Source: Mucilaginibacter sp. (GTDB taxonomy: Bacteria; Bacteroidota; Bacteroidia; Sphingobacteriales; Sphingobacteriaceae). Taken from it: DNA of 58,022 nt. This document shows positions 48,784-58,022 of the stretch, in pieces. Position numbers and translations under genes: made by a program. Location of the stretch: contig JAESTD010000031.1 in the NCBI GenBank assembly GCA_016763755.1, positions 1-58,022 on the forward strand. The letters are read 5' to 3'. Below the pieces are notes generated by a model. The model did not search any database and was not told the DNA's origin. It saw only the letters and a program-made list of their open reading frames with translations. Numbering within the stretch: the stretch's first letter is position 1; each line of letters begins with the position of its first letter.

Positions 48784-51700
48784 ATGAAATTTATTAAACA
48801 CCCAACGGGTGTAAAGAATAAATGCGGGCTATCTTCAAGAAAGTCGGTATTTATAATGAATTTGACACTTGCTTTAACCGTGCCTGTTGCATTGCCAAGC
48901 ATTGCAAGCGCATTCCCGCTAACAAAAGCAACCGTTAATGTAGATAAGCTTGTAAACTTTGCCGTTATAAAAGGTAAAGTATTAGATGAGAACGGTGCCC
49001 CATTGCCAGGTGTATCGGTAAGTGTAAAAGGCACCTCAGGTGGTGCTGTAACTGATGCAAGCGGTAATTTCTCAGTAAATGCTCCAGACAATGCAACCTT
49101 AGTATTTTCTTTTATTGGCTATCAATCTCAGGAAGTAGCCGTTGCAGGTAAAACTGTGATCAATGTTACTATGGTCCCGTCAGCAAAAGGGCTTAACGAG
49201 GTTGTAGTTACTGCACTTGGTATAACCAAAGAACAAAAAAAATTAGGCTATTCGGTATCTACCGTAAATGGGGATGCACTTAATAAAGCTAAAGAGAGTA
49301 ACGTTGCTTTATCACTTCAAGGCCGCGTAGCCGGTTTAAGTGTTGGTGCATCAAACGGTGGCCCGGGTTCGTCTGCACGTGTTTTATTACGTGGTTTAAC
49401 CAGCTTTACAGCACAAAGCCCTCTATATGTAATAAATGGTGTGCCTATGGATAATACCCAGAGAGGTGCATCAGGAGAATGGGGTGGTGCTGATTACGGT
49501 GATGGTATCTCTAACATCAACCCTGATGATATTGAGTCAATGACTGTTCTTAAAGGCCAGACAGCATCTGCTCTTTACGGCTCACGTGCAATCAACGGTG
49601 TTATTTTGATCACTACTAAATCAGGCAAGAAAAATGCCGGTTTTGGTGTTGAACTTAACAGCAACATACAGTTTGACCAGCCAGTTGATAATACCGATTT
49701 TCAACAAGTTTACGGCCAGGGTATACAAGGCAACAAGCCAACAACGCTTGATGCAGCCCGTCTCTCAGGAAACCTTGCATGGGGTTCCAAGATGGACGGC
49801 TCTGATGTTATGCAAATCGATGGTAAAACACATAAATATTCTCCGGTAAGCAATTATATCGATTTCTATCGTACCGCGCCATCATTTACTAACACCGTTG
49901 CGTTCACTAATGGTGGCCCTAACGGTGCCTTCAGGTTATCGTTATCAGATCTGCGTGCAAATTCAATTGTACAAAACAGCTATCTTGATAGGAAAACCTT
50001 CAATTTTAACGGAAGCCAACAGGTTACTCCTAAATTAAACATCAATGTTGTAGCCAACTACGTATTAGAAAGTTCTAAAAACAGATCTGGCTTAAGTGAC
50101 GGTCCGGGTAACCCTAACAACGTACAATTCCTTGCTCCTAACCAGGATCAGGCTACTTTGGCTCCGGGTGTTAATGCTGACGGTAAAGAGTTAACCTTTA
50201 CTGATGACAGTTATGTAACTAACCCTTATTTTGCTGCAAACTATTTCCAAAAGAATGTTAAGAGAGATCGTTTTATCTCTTCTTTATCAGCGAAATACGA
50301 CCTTACAAAATGGATATACGCACAAGCGCGTTTAGGTTATGATAAAAGTAACGATGAGCGTATAGATCTTGAACCTACAGGAACTGCGTACCGCAATGAT
50401 AATGGTACCATGAACCAGTCAAACAACCAAATCACAGAATTTAATGCCGACGTGTTGCTTAATGCCAAGCACGATATCGTTAAAGACCTGTTGAATTTAG
50501 ACTTAAGCATCGGTGGAAACATCCGTAAATCAAGCTACACCGGTACTTACATCAATGGTCAAAACGGGTTTATCATCCCTTATTTCTACAGTTTAAAAAA
50601 CTTTACTACTCGTGATTCCGGCCCTTTAACTGAGGATCCGTTTAGCAAAAAACAAGTAAACTCAGCATATTATTCAGCTGACTTTTCGGTAAAAGATTAC
50701 CTGGTAGTGAGCACCACCGGCCGATATGATACTTACAGTACTATATCTAACTCAGTTGGGCGTGGCATATTCTCTCCATCGGTATCAGGTAGTTTCATTT
50801 TCTCTGAGCTTTATAAAATGAACAATGTTGACTTGGGTAAAGTGCGTTTATCATTTGCACAAACAAGTAACGATGCGGCAGCATTTGCCAACACGGTTTA
50901 TTATAACTTAAACAACGCCATTAATGGTGTGCCAACAGCCGGTTTCAGCAGTCAGCTTCCTAACTTGTTCTTAGCACCTTTCAGGTTAAAAGAGCTTGAG
51001 GCTGGTTTAGAAATGAAATTCTGGGGTGATAGACTGGGTTTTGACCTTGCTTTCTTCTCACGTAAAACTAAAAATGAGATCATTAACGCTAACATTGATT
51101 GGTCGACAGGTTATACCAACCGTTATATCGGTACCGGCTCTACACAAAACCGCGGTATTGAGGTTGAGATACATGGCTCACCAGTTAGAACGTCTTCATT
51201 TAGCTGGACACCTGCACTTAACTTTACTTACGTTAAGAATAAGATCCTTCAAACAGATGGCGGAGACAATGGCAACGTAACTTTTGGTACCTACCGCCCA
51301 TTAAATGCTAACCTTGCGTTAGTAGCAGGTTTACCGGGCCCTCAGATCCTTGCTTACGATTACAAGCGCGATGCATCAGGAAATATAGTTATCGGATCGG
51401 ATGGCATACCCGTACGTGGCGATCTTAAGCCAATGGGTTCAACCATTCCAAAAATGTACGGTGGTTTAAATAACACGTTCAACTATAAACAATTTAACCT
51501 TGGGTTCTTAATTGATTACCGTTTTGGTGCTAAAGTGCTTTCGGGTACTGAGTATTACAGCATCTTTAGAGGTTTAAACAAATTAACTCTTGAAGGCCGC
51601 GAAACCGGCGTTGTAGCAGTAGGTGTTACCGAAAGCGGCGCGCAAAATACACAAAATGTATCTGCCCAAACTTACTACCAGGGTTTAGCGCGTAACATAT

Positions 51701-51972
51701 CAGCATCTAACGTATTAAACGGCGATTTCATCAAACTTCGTCAGGTTACTTTAGGCTATGTTTTCAACGCACCAATGTTAAGAGGTACGCCTTTCAGCAG
51801 TATAGGCGTATCAGCAGTGGCTCGTAACCTTTGGACGATCATGAAACACACCAAAAACATCGACCCGGAATCAGGTTTCTCAAACGATGTTAGATACACA
51901 GGTATTGAAGGCACCAGCTTACCTTTCACCAGAACTTATGGTTTAAACCTAAACTTTAAATTCAAAAACTAA
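48784..51972 (+). CDS. SusC/RagA family TonB-linked outer-membrane transporter
   Basis: A 1062-residue outer-membrane receptor. A signal peptide (MNLTLALTVPVALPSIASA, after a longer basic N-region) precedes a carboxypeptidase-regulatory-like domain (KGKVLDENGAPLPGVSVSVK, FSFIGYQSQEVAVAG). The SusC signature GLNEVVVTALGITKEQKKLG marks the TonB-box region, and the plug has LQGRVAGLSVGASNGGPGSS and ESMTVLKGQTASALYGSRAI. The beta barrel ends with RTYGLNLNFKFKN. Unlike the SusC at 32448-35875 it has no STN domain, so it is a plain transporter without sigma/FecR signalling. The start Met could be internal (residue 25), giving a shorter signal peptide. susD follows after 5 bases. Confidence 0.95.
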   Translation: MKFIKHPTGVKNKCGLSSRKSVFIMNLTLALTVPVALPSIASAFPLTKATVNVDKLVNFAVIKGKVLDENGAPLPGVSVSVKGTSGGAVTDASGNFSVNAPDNATLVFSFIGYQSQEVAVAGKTVINVTMVPSAKGLNEVVVTALGITKEQKKLGYSVSTVNGDALNKAKESNVALSLQGRVAGLSVGASNGGPGSSARVLLRGLTSFTAQSPLYVINGVPMDNTQRGASGEWGGADYGDGISNINPDDIESMTVLKGQTASALYGSRAINGVILITTKSGKKNAGFGVELNSNIQFDQPVDNTDFQQVYGQGIQGNKPTTLDAARLSGNLAWGSKMDGSDVMQIDGKTHKYSPVSNYIDFYRTAPSFTNTVAFTNGGPNGAFRLSLSDLRANSIVQNSYLDRKTFNFNGSQQVTPKLNINVVANYVLESSKNRSGLSDGPGNPNNVQFLAPNQDQATLAPGVNADGKELTFTDDSYVTNPYFAANYFQKNVKRDRFISSLSAKYDLTKWIYAQARLGYDKSNDERIDLEPTGTAYRNDNGTMNQSNNQITEFNADVLLNAKHDIVKDLLNLDLSIGGNIRKSSYTGTYINGQNGFIIPYFYSLKNFTTRDSGPLTEDPFSKKQVNSAYYSADFSVKDYLVVSTTGRYDTYSTISNSVGRGIFSPSVSGSFIFSELYKMNNVDLGKVRLSFAQTSNDAAAFANTVYYNLNNAINGVPTAGFSSQLPNLFLAPFRLKELEAGLEMKFWGDRLGFDLAFFSRKTKNEIINANIDWSTGYTNRYIGTGSTQNRGIEVEIHGSPVRTSSFSWTPALNFTYVKNKILQTDGGDNGNVTFGTYRPLNANLALVAGLPGPQILAYDYKRDASGNIVIGSDGIPVRGDLKPMGSTIPKMYGGLNNTFNYKQFNLGFLIDYRFGAKVLSGTEYYSIFRGLNKLTLEGRETGVVAVGVTESGAQNTQNVSAQTYYQGLARNISASNVLNGDFIKLRQVTLGYVFNAPMLRGTPFSSIGVSAVARNLWTIMKHTKNIDPESGFSNDVRYTGIEGTSLPFTRTYGLNLNFKFKN

Positions 51973-51977
51973 AACAG

Positions 51978-53570
51978 ATGAAAAAAAGATATTTTTTTAG
52001 TTGTCTGGTAGCTGGAGCTACATTTATGTCCAGCTGTACCAAGAATTTTGATGAGATCAATACGAACCCGAATAAAACTACGGCAGACCTTATCAATCCA
52101 AACTATTTCATGTCGCAGGCGCAGATCACTTTCTCGCAAACCGGCTATGATCAGTTGTTGTTCCAAAGCATGTGGACGCAGTCGTTAGCATCAACTTTTA
52201 GCTATTACAGCAACGGTGATAAGTATGTATTAGGCGGTAGCGGTACCGGTTATTATAACCGTACCTGGAACCGTGCCTACAGCGCACTTACTTTGGTTGA
52301 TGAAATGAAGAATTTGATCAAAGACAAGCCTGAGTACACCAACCTTGACGCTTGTGGTTCAATTTTACGTGTGCTTTTTATGCAGCGCATTACAGACCTG
52401 TACGGCGATGCTCCGTATAGCGAAGAGGGTCTTGCAAAGAGCGGTAATTTTACACCTAAGTTTGATAAACAGCAAGATATTTACAATGCTATGTTATCAC
52501 AGCTTGAAACTGCTATCGCTGCACTTGATGCGTCTAAAGCTGCGCCAACAACCGATCTTTTTTACAAAGGCAATATTCCTCAGTGGAAACGGATGGGTTA
52601 TTCATTGATGTTGAGATTGGCAATGCGTTTAACAAAAGTTTCTCCGGACCTTGCCAAAACATGGGCCGAGAAAGCTTACGCAGGCGGCACCATGACTAGC
52701 GCTTCAGACGATGTTAAGGTAATGGCTGATGCTAACAATGCTACCAGCAGTAATTCTGATGCATTATTGGTAACAGATGATTTCCGCGAAGTACGCTGGG
52801 GTAAAACTTTGATGGATTACTTAAAAGCAAACAATGACCCACGTATCAGCGCAATAGCTGAGATCACCAATGGTAATGGTAAAAAGGCTAACGAAGATAG
52901 AACTGTTGTTGGTAACAATGCCGCTGCTTTGCAATTAGGTTTGCCAAACGGCTATGATCTGTTAGGTGGTAATACCGATATTTCAAAAGCTCCGGGTTAC
53001 CCGGGTGCAACCCCTGCTGCAGATGGTACAGATGCACCTGCACCGCTGGGTAAATACTCTCGCCCGCGTTTAAGAGTGTATGATGATAAAGGCAGCGCTA
53101 ACTTTATCTACACCTACGGCGAATCTGAATTATTATTGGCAGAAGCCGCTTCAAGAGGATGGAATACAGGCGTGGCTGCTACACACTTTGCAAACGCTTT
53201 AGCGGCAGACATGAAATCATTAGCAGGTTATAACGCAACACCTACCGCTGTAGTTAGTGACGCTGATATTGCAATTTATGTTGCTGCGCATCCGTTAGTT
53301 GCGGGCACTGCATTACAACAGATCAATACAGAGTACTGGGTTGCCACCTCAACCACTTTTGATTTTAACGAGACATTCGCTAACTGGAGAAGATCTGGTT
53401 TCCCTGTGTTAACCCCGGTTACTTACCAGGGCCAATACATCACAAGCCAGGTGCCACGCAGAATGCCTTATCCTATTACACTACCACAGCAAAACGGTGC
53501 TAATTATGCCGCTGCTGTCTCAAGTCAGGGTGCAGATAACTTTGCTACCCGTGTTTGGTGGGATAAATAA
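51978..53570 (+). CDS. SusD/RagB family lipoprotein (SusD-like type 2)
   Basis: A 530-residue outer-membrane lipoprotein partner of the preceding SusC. The lipobox is FMSSC (Cys19), followed by TKNFDEINTNPNKT, the standard opening of this subfamily. The TPR-like core includes GSILRVLFMQRITDLYGDAP, KGNIPQWKRMGYSLMLRLAM and FIYTYGESELLLAEAASRG, and the end RRMPYPITLPQQNGANY is family-typical. The substrate is unknown and need not be a carbohydrate, since this SusCD pair is linked to an oxidase/phosphatase-type enzyme instead of glycosidases. A perfect terminator-like hairpin follows. Confidence 0.94.
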   Translation: MKKRYFFSCLVAGATFMSSCTKNFDEINTNPNKTTADLINPNYFMSQAQITFSQTGYDQLLFQSMWTQSLASTFSYYSNGDKYVLGGSGTGYYNRTWNRAYSALTLVDEMKNLIKDKPEYTNLDACGSILRVLFMQRITDLYGDAPYSEEGLAKSGNFTPKFDKQQDIYNAMLSQLETAIAALDASKAAPTTDLFYKGNIPQWKRMGYSLMLRLAMRLTKVSPDLAKTWAEKAYAGGTMTSASDDVKVMADANNATSSNSDALLVTDDFREVRWGKTLMDYLKANNDPRISAIAEITNGNGKKANEDRTVVGNNAAALQLGLPNGYDLLGGNTDISKAPGYPGATPAADGTDAPAPLGKYSRPRLRVYDDKGSANFIYTYGESELLLAEAASRGWNTGVAATHFANALAADMKSLAGYNATPTAVVSDADIAIYVAAHPLVAGTALQQINTEYWVATSTTFDFNETFANWRRSGFPVLTPVTYQGQYITSQVPRRMPYPITLPQQNGANYAAAVSSQGADNFATRVWWDK

Positions 53571-53587
53571 TAACTCCGATTTTAGTT

Positions 53588-53628
53588 AAATAGTAAAGAG
53601 GCTATATGCCTCTTTACTATTTACTTTT
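53588..53628 (+). terminator. Terminator/attenuator between susD and the FG-GAP gene
   Basis: AAATAGTAAAGAGGC pairs perfectly with GCCTCTTTACTATTT over a 5-base loop (TATAT), a 15-bp stem followed by ACTTTT. It lies only 19 bases before the next start codon, so it probably lowers rather than abolishes downstream expression. Confidence 0.82.
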
Positions 53629-53640
53629 AAGCTTGATATA

Positions 53641-56600
53641 GTGTTGAAGATCCCTGATTCTTTCCGTTGCTTGCTCATAATTGCAGCCTTTTGCTTCCCT
53701 AAGGCCCTTTCTGCGCAAACGTTATTTAAACTATTGCCTTCCACTCAAACCAGTATTAAATTCAGTAACGACATTGCTGAAACAGAATCTTTAAACGTTT
53801 TATCATACGAATACTTCTACAATGGGGCAGGTGTTGCCGTTGGCGACATCAACAATGATGGCCTGCCCGACCTGTATTTTACAGGCAACATGAAACCTGA
53901 TAAGCTGTACCTTAACCTTGGCGGCTTAAAATTTAAAGACATTACCCGCGAAGCCGGATCTGGCTTAGAAGGGCGTAACAATGGTTGGAAAACTGGTGTA
54001 ACCATGGCCGATGTAAACGGCGATGGTTTAGTAGATATCTATGTTTGCTATTCTGGCAAAAAAGATGATGCCATACGCGCCAACCAACTTTTCATCAACA
54101 AAGGAAATAACAAGTTCGAGGAACAAGCTGCCGCATATGGCCTTGCCGATGTAGGCTACAGTACCCAGGCCGTATTTTTTGATTACGACAACGACGGCGA
54201 CCTGGACATGTTCCTGCTGAACCACAATATAAAAAAGCTCGATAACATGGAGCTTGCCCGGTACAAAGATCAAACGGACCTGCTGGCGAGTAACAAACTC
54301 TACCGTAATGATAATGGCAAGTTTACGGAGGTATCAAAAAGCGCCGGAATTATCCAAAACCCGCTCACCTTCGGTTTAGGTGTAGCGGTATCAGACATTA
54401 ACAAAGATGGCTGGCTGGATATCTACGTTACCAACGATTATAACGAACCCGACTACATCTACATTAATACCCATAACGGCAAATTTGAAGAACGTTCAAA
54501 AGAAATGCTGAGACACATGTCACATTTCTCTATGGGGGTAGATGTGGCAGATTATAATAACGATGGCCTGCCCGATATCTTAACATTGGATATGCTGCCT
54601 GCAGATAACCACAGGCAAAAATCATTACAATTACAGGAAAACTATGAGTCTTTCGCATTGATGCAAAACCAGGGTTTGTATAACCAATACATGCGCAACA
54701 TGCTGCAGTTGAATAATGGCGACGGCACATTTAGCGAGATCGGTCAGTTGGCAGGTATTTCTAATACCGACTGGAGCTGGTGCCCCTTGTTTGCTGATTT
54801 TGATAATGATGGTTATAAAGACCTGTTCATATCAAACGGTTACCTGCGCGACTATACCAACAAAGATTTTTTACGGTATTGGGGTGATTACAAAATTAAA
54901 AAAGCGATGGCCAACGAGCCATTCTTGCTGATGGATCTGGTGCAAGCGATGCCATCTACGCCGGTGCCTGATTATATCTTCCGAAATAACCACGATCTTA
55001 CTTTCAGCAATAAACAAGTGGAGTGGGGGCTCGATCAGCAAAATATTTCAGGAGGCGCGGTATATGCCGACCTGGATAATGACGGGGACCTTGACCTTGT
55101 GGTAAATGCCATTAACCAACCGGCTTCTGTCTATCAAAATAACAGTATTGAGAATTTCAAAACCCATTATATTGCTTTTAAACTGAAGGGCGAGGGTCAA
55201 AACACTGCTGCCATTGGGTCTAAAATATACCTGTATACCGCGGCGGGTACCCAGAACCAGGAATTGATACCAGGTAGGGGATACTTGTCATCGGTTTCAA
55301 CCACGCTTAACTTTGGTTTAGGCAGCCAAACCAAAATTGATTCGGTAAAGATCATTTGGCCGAACCAAACGGTACAGTATTTAAAGGATATTAAGGCCGA
55401 TCAGCAGATAACTGTTTCTCCCAAACCAACGGACATGGCTGGTCTGGATGCTGCACCACAAAAGCTGTTAAGCGAGGTTAAACCACTTATAGCTTACAAA
55501 CCCGATGAGGCAACCGACAATGATTTTAAGCGCCAACTACTGATGACGTTTATGTATTCCAGAACATCACCGGTTATGGCCAAGGCCGATGTTAATGGCG
55601 ATAAGCTGGAAGATATTTTTGTAAGCGGCGAAAAAAATAGTCCTGGTAAATTATTTATTCAGCAAAAAGGTGGCACTTACCAGCTTGTTGAGTTGGTGCG
55701 TGGTTATGAGGAAAATATAGGTTCCATTGCTGCGGCGGTATTCTTTGATGCCAACGGAGATGGCAAACCCGACTTGTATCTTGCAAAAGGTGGTTATGCT
55801 AACTATGAACCTAATACTGCCAACCTGCAGGATGAACTTTATTTAAATGAAGGTAATGGCCGTTTCGTACTAACAAAAACAGGTTTACCAACTCTTAACG
55901 CAAACAGCAAAAGCTGTGTTGTTCCATGCGATTTTGATGGAGATGGCGACATTGATCTCTTTGTGGGCGGAAGGGTAATCCCAGGCAAATACCCTGTCAC
56001 TCCGCAAAGCTACTTATTGATAAATGATGGTAAAGCGCATTTCACTGTGGCCGATGTGCCATTTGCCAAAATAGGTATGGTTACCGATGCGCAATGGGTT
56101 GATCTTAACAACGATAAGCGCAAGGATCTGGTGCTGTGCGGCGAAATGATGCCAATAACCATATTCCTAAACACGGCTAAGGGCTTTGAAGATCACACTG
56201 TTGATTATTTTGCATCACCACAAAAAGGCTTTTGGTTTAAAATGGCCTTTGCAGATGTGAATGGCGATGGCACGCCTGATCTGATTGCCGGCAATCTTGG
56301 CCAAAATTCTCAGATCCACGCATCGGAAAAAGAACCGGCAGAACTTTACTATGCCGATTTTGACGATAATGGTTCTATCGATCCATTCCTCAATTTTTAT
56401 GTTGATGGTAAAAGCTATCCCTTCGTAAGCCGCGATGAAATAAATGAGCAGATCTACTCAATGCGTCGCAGATTTACTTCATACAAAGCGTACGCAGATG
56501 CTTCGATGAAAGAAATACTGAATGCTGACGAATTGGCTAAGGCGCAAAAGCTTCTGGCCAACACCACTGCAACTACCTTATTTATTAACAAGGGCGGTAA

Positions 56601-56925
56601 ATTTACCCAAGCCGAATTGCCTTTAGATGCACAATTTGCTCCTGTTACGCAGATACTCACCAATGATTTCGATAAAGACGGTAAGCAGGATATTTTATTG
56701 CTCGGCAACAGATCAGATAACCGTTTAAAGATAGGCAGTATGGATGCTAATTATGGCGTGCTATTGAAAGGAGATGGTAAAGGTGGATTTACCTACATCA
56801 CACAACCCGTATCAGGTCTGTCAGTAACAGGAGATGTGAAATCCGCAGTAGAGACCAGGGTAGATAATGTGAATTATTTGATCATCGGGACATCCGGCAA
56901 CCCACTTCAATTTTTTAAACGATGA
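53641..56925 (+). CDS. Exported FG-GAP/VCBS repeat protein with central ASPIC/UnbV domain (CRTAC1-like)
   Basis: A 1094-residue protein with a signal peptide (CLLIIAAFCFPKALSAQ). Fourteen calcium-binding FG-GAP loops of the DxNxDGxxD type can be read. Seven lie before residue 510 (for example DINNDGLPDLYF, DYDNDGDLDMFL, DLDNDGDLDLVV) and seven after residue 640 (for example DVNGDKLEDIFV, DFDGDGDIDLFV, DFDKDGKQDILL). Between them is the UnbV/ASPIC domain (AIGSKIYLYTAAGTQNQEL, RGYLSSVSTTLNFGLGSQ). Two seven-bladed integrin-like propellers are the likely fold. The start is GTG at 53641. The stop overlaps the next ATG (ATGA), coupling it to the haloperoxidase-like gene. Its role is probably binding, at the surface or periplasm. 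Confidence 0.92.
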   Translation: MLKIPDSFRCLLIIAAFCFPKALSAQTLFKLLPSTQTSIKFSNDIAETESLNVLSYEYFYNGAGVAVGDINNDGLPDLYFTGNMKPDKLYLNLGGLKFKDITREAGSGLEGRNNGWKTGVTMADVNGDGLVDIYVCYSGKKDDAIRANQLFINKGNNKFEEQAAAYGLADVGYSTQAVFFDYDNDGDLDMFLLNHNIKKLDNMELARYKDQTDLLASNKLYRNDNGKFTEVSKSAGIIQNPLTFGLGVAVSDINKDGWLDIYVTNDYNEPDYIYINTHNGKFEERSKEMLRHMSHFSMGVDVADYNNDGLPDILTLDMLPADNHRQKSLQLQENYESFALMQNQGLYNQYMRNMLQLNNGDGTFSEIGQLAGISNTDWSWCPLFADFDNDGYKDLFISNGYLRDYTNKDFLRYWGDYKIKKAMANEPFLLMDLVQAMPSTPVPDYIFRNNHDLTFSNKQVEWGLDQQNISGGAVYADLDNDGDLDLVVNAINQPASVYQNNSIENFKTHYIAFKLKGEGQNTAAIGSKIYLYTAAGTQNQELIPGRGYLSSVSTTLNFGLGSQTKIDSVKIIWPNQTVQYLKDIKADQQITVSPKPTDMAGLDAAPQKLLSEVKPLIAYKPDEATDNDFKRQLLMTFMYSRTSPVMAKADVNGDKLEDIFVSGEKNSPGKLFIQQKGGTYQLVELVRGYEENIGSIAAAVFFDANGDGKPDLYLAKGGYANYEPNTANLQDELYLNEGNGRFVLTKTGLPTLNANSKSCVVPCDFDGDGDIDLFVGGRVIPGKYPVTPQSYLLINDGKAHFTVADVPFAKIGMVTDAQWVDLNNDKRKDLVLCGEMMPITIFLNTAKGFEDHTVDYFASPQKGFWFKMAFADVNGDGTPDLIAGNLGQNSQIHASEKEPAELYYADFDDNGSIDPFLNFYVDGKSYPFVSRDEINEQIYSMRRRFTSYKAYADASMKEILNADELAKAQKLLANTTATTLFINKGGKFTQAELPLDAQFAPVTQILTNDFDKDGKQDILLLGNRSDNRLKIGSMDANYGVLLKGDGKGGFTYITQPVSGLSVTGDVKSAVETRVDNVNYLIIGTSGNPLQFFKR

Positions 56926-58022
56926 AGTGTTTTAAACCATATCTGTTGTTAGCGCTTGCGTTTGTTAATACGTTAACCGCTGGGGCACAAAGCCGTAAAA
57001 CCTATCCGGATTATTTGCAGCCGGATCATGCGGTAAATGCACTTACTATGGTGATGATCCATGATGTGGTTAGTCCGCCGGTTGCTGCACGGTATTATGC
57101 TTACTGCATGATGGGAGCTTATAATCTGGTGAATGCCAATAATAAGAGTATTCCTGCTCTGCAAAAGATCATTAAGTCCTATAAAACTGGAGGCGCTTTA
57201 GATACGCTCAAGGTTACGTATGATTATAAAATAGCATCATACTATTCAATACTGGAGTTAGGTAAAAAGTTATTGCCATCAGGCCCCTTGCTTGAGGATG
57301 ATCAGAATCAATTTGTATCGCTGCTAAAGAAAACCGGGGTAAAGCAGGATGTAATAGACAACTCTGTAAAAGCAGCGCTAATTGCTTCAAAGGACGTGTT
57401 AGCTTTCGCCAAAACGGATAATTACAACAAACTAAGTACCCTCAAAAGATACACACCTTCTAAAGACGACGGCAAATGGTATCCAACACCGCCAGGATAT
57501 TTTGAAGCGGTAGAACCAAATTGGCGTACTGTAAGAGTACTTTTGCTTGACTCAGCGAAACAATGCAAGCCGGGGAAGCTTACACCATTCAGTAAAGATT
57601 CTACTTCGGCATTCTACAAACAGGTAATGGCGGTGTATGATCAATCTAAACACCTTACGGTAGAACAGCTTAACCAAGCCCTGTTCTGGGATTGTAACCC
57701 TTTTGCCATTACCACATCCGGCCACATGGCTATTGGTTTCAAGAAGATAAGCCCGGGCGGGCATTGGATGCATGTTACCGGCTTGGTTTCTAAACAAGCA
57801 AAATTAAGTTTCGACCAAACCATTGCAGCACTTACCATTGAGGGTGCAACCCTCATGGATGCCTTTATCAGTTGCTGGGACGAGAAATATAACAGTGACC
57901 GCATTCGCCCCGAAACATATATCAATAAATATATAGATGTCACCTGGCAGCCGGTATTGCAAACGCCGCCGTTCCCTGAATATACCAGCGGGCACGCAGT
58001 AATTTCAAATGCATCAGCAGAG
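56922..58022 (+). CDS. Vanadium-dependent haloperoxidase/PAP2-type protein (3' truncated)
   Basis: The frame starts at ATG 56922 inside the stop of the previous gene and stays open for 367 codons to the window edge. A signal peptide is visible (KPYLLLALAFVNTLTAGAQ). The helical N-terminal half (ALTMVMIHDVVSPPVAARYY) and the active-site motifs EKYNSDRIRPETYI (Lys and Arg of motif 1) and FPEYTSGHAVISN (PSGH-like motif 2) identify the vanadium haloperoxidase / phosphatidic acid phosphatase superfamily. The third motif (SRxxxGxH) lies beyond the window. It may be a halide-oxidising enzyme or an acid phosphatase; sequence alone does not separate these. Coupling with the FG-GAP protein and SusCD suggests one envelope system. 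Confidence 0.9.
   Translation, partial: MKCFKPYLLLALAFVNTLTAGAQSRKTYPDYLQPDHAVNALTMVMIHDVVSPPVAARYYAYCMMGAYNLVNANNKSIPALQKIIKSYKTGGALDTLKVTYDYKIASYYSILELGKKLLPSGPLLEDDQNQFVSLLKKTGVKQDVIDNSVKAALIASKDVLAFAKTDNYNKLSTLKRYTPSKDDGKWYPTPPGYFEAVEPNWRTVRVLLLDSAKQCKPGKLTPFSKDSTSAFYKQVMAVYDQSKHLTVEQLNQALFWDCNPFAITTSGHMAIGFKKISPGGHWMHVTGLVSKQAKLSFDQTIAALTIEGATLMDAFISCWDEKYNSDRIRPETYINKYIDVTWQPVLQTPPFPEYTSGHAVISNASAE

Noticed and set aside
1-58022. CRISPR array, prophage or integrase-bearing island
   Set aside because: No regularly spaced direct repeats, no cas genes, no phage structural genes and no integrase or transposase frame were found on either strand.

Overview
The window looks like a chromosomal segment of a Bacteroidota bacterium, most likely family Sphingobacteriaceae (Mucilaginibacter/Pedobacter type). 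The reasons are two SusC/SusD pairs, an ECF sigma/FecR pair feeding a SusC with an STN domain, a GH92 mannosidase, DUF3857 transglutaminase-like proteins, promoter elements of the TTTG / TAnnTTTG type, few Shine-Dalgarno sequences, and REP-like palindromes ending in GTCATTTCGAACGAG. The genus is an inference from protein style; no rRNA is present.

Layout. 1-4819: a signalling operon with a truncated triple-receiver hybrid kinase, CheR, CheB and a REC-PAS-kinase-REC hybrid, without chemoreceptor, CheA or CheW. 4803-6436: reverse-strand ogt, an SDR oxidoreductase and a small membrane protein. 6575-14415: cytochrome c maturation genes ccmB, ccmC, ccmD-like, ccmE and ccmF, interrupted by a carboxypeptidase-regulatory-like protein and glutamate dehydrogenase. 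14484-25329: PhyH-type dioxygenase, mutS, NlpC/P60 lipoprotein, a 40-residue membrane peptide, two DUF3857 paralogues, a DnaQ-type exonuclease and queG. 25480-27232: a small acidic protein, an NTF2-like lipoprotein and a polysaccharide deacetylase. 27386-37974: a reverse-strand polysaccharide utilisation locus running ECF sigma, FecR, SusC (frameshifted), SusD, GH92 mannosidase, secreted Gfo/Idh/MocA protein. 38143-43952: ruvB (frameshifted), a polyprenol-phosphate mannosyltransferase-like GT2, a POT peptide transporter, an unknown exported protein and a thiolase. 44024-45604: a compact operon of SPFH protein, a LURP-one/Tubby-like protein and a ribbon-helix-helix protein. 45717-47954: a 7TM-HD phosphodiesterase and tRNA-Ser(GCU). 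48784-58022: a second SusC/SusD pair followed by a 14-motif FG-GAP/UnbV protein and a vanadium haloperoxidase-like protein cut by the window end.

How the genes work together. The first SusCD system carries the surface-signalling parts (STN domain, FecR, sigma), so substrate binding at the outer membrane should induce its own locus, and GH92 points to alpha-mannosides such as N-glycans or mannan. The second SusC has no STN domain and no sigma/FecR in view; its partners are a predicted exported beta-propeller protein and a phosphatase/haloperoxidase. The Ccm genes supply most membrane parts of System I cytochrome c maturation, but ccmA, ccmG and ccmH are not in the window.

Most notable points: single-base frameshifts in both susC and ruvB, which may be assembly errors; a candidate antisense RNA over the susC leader; the SPFH/LURP-one-like/RHH operon with a palindrome upstream that could be its operator; a CxxxY-type CcmE; the 7+7 FG-GAP motif arrangement; and several small genes and repeats that standard calling would miss. 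All functional calls come from reading motifs by eye; no database search was run.
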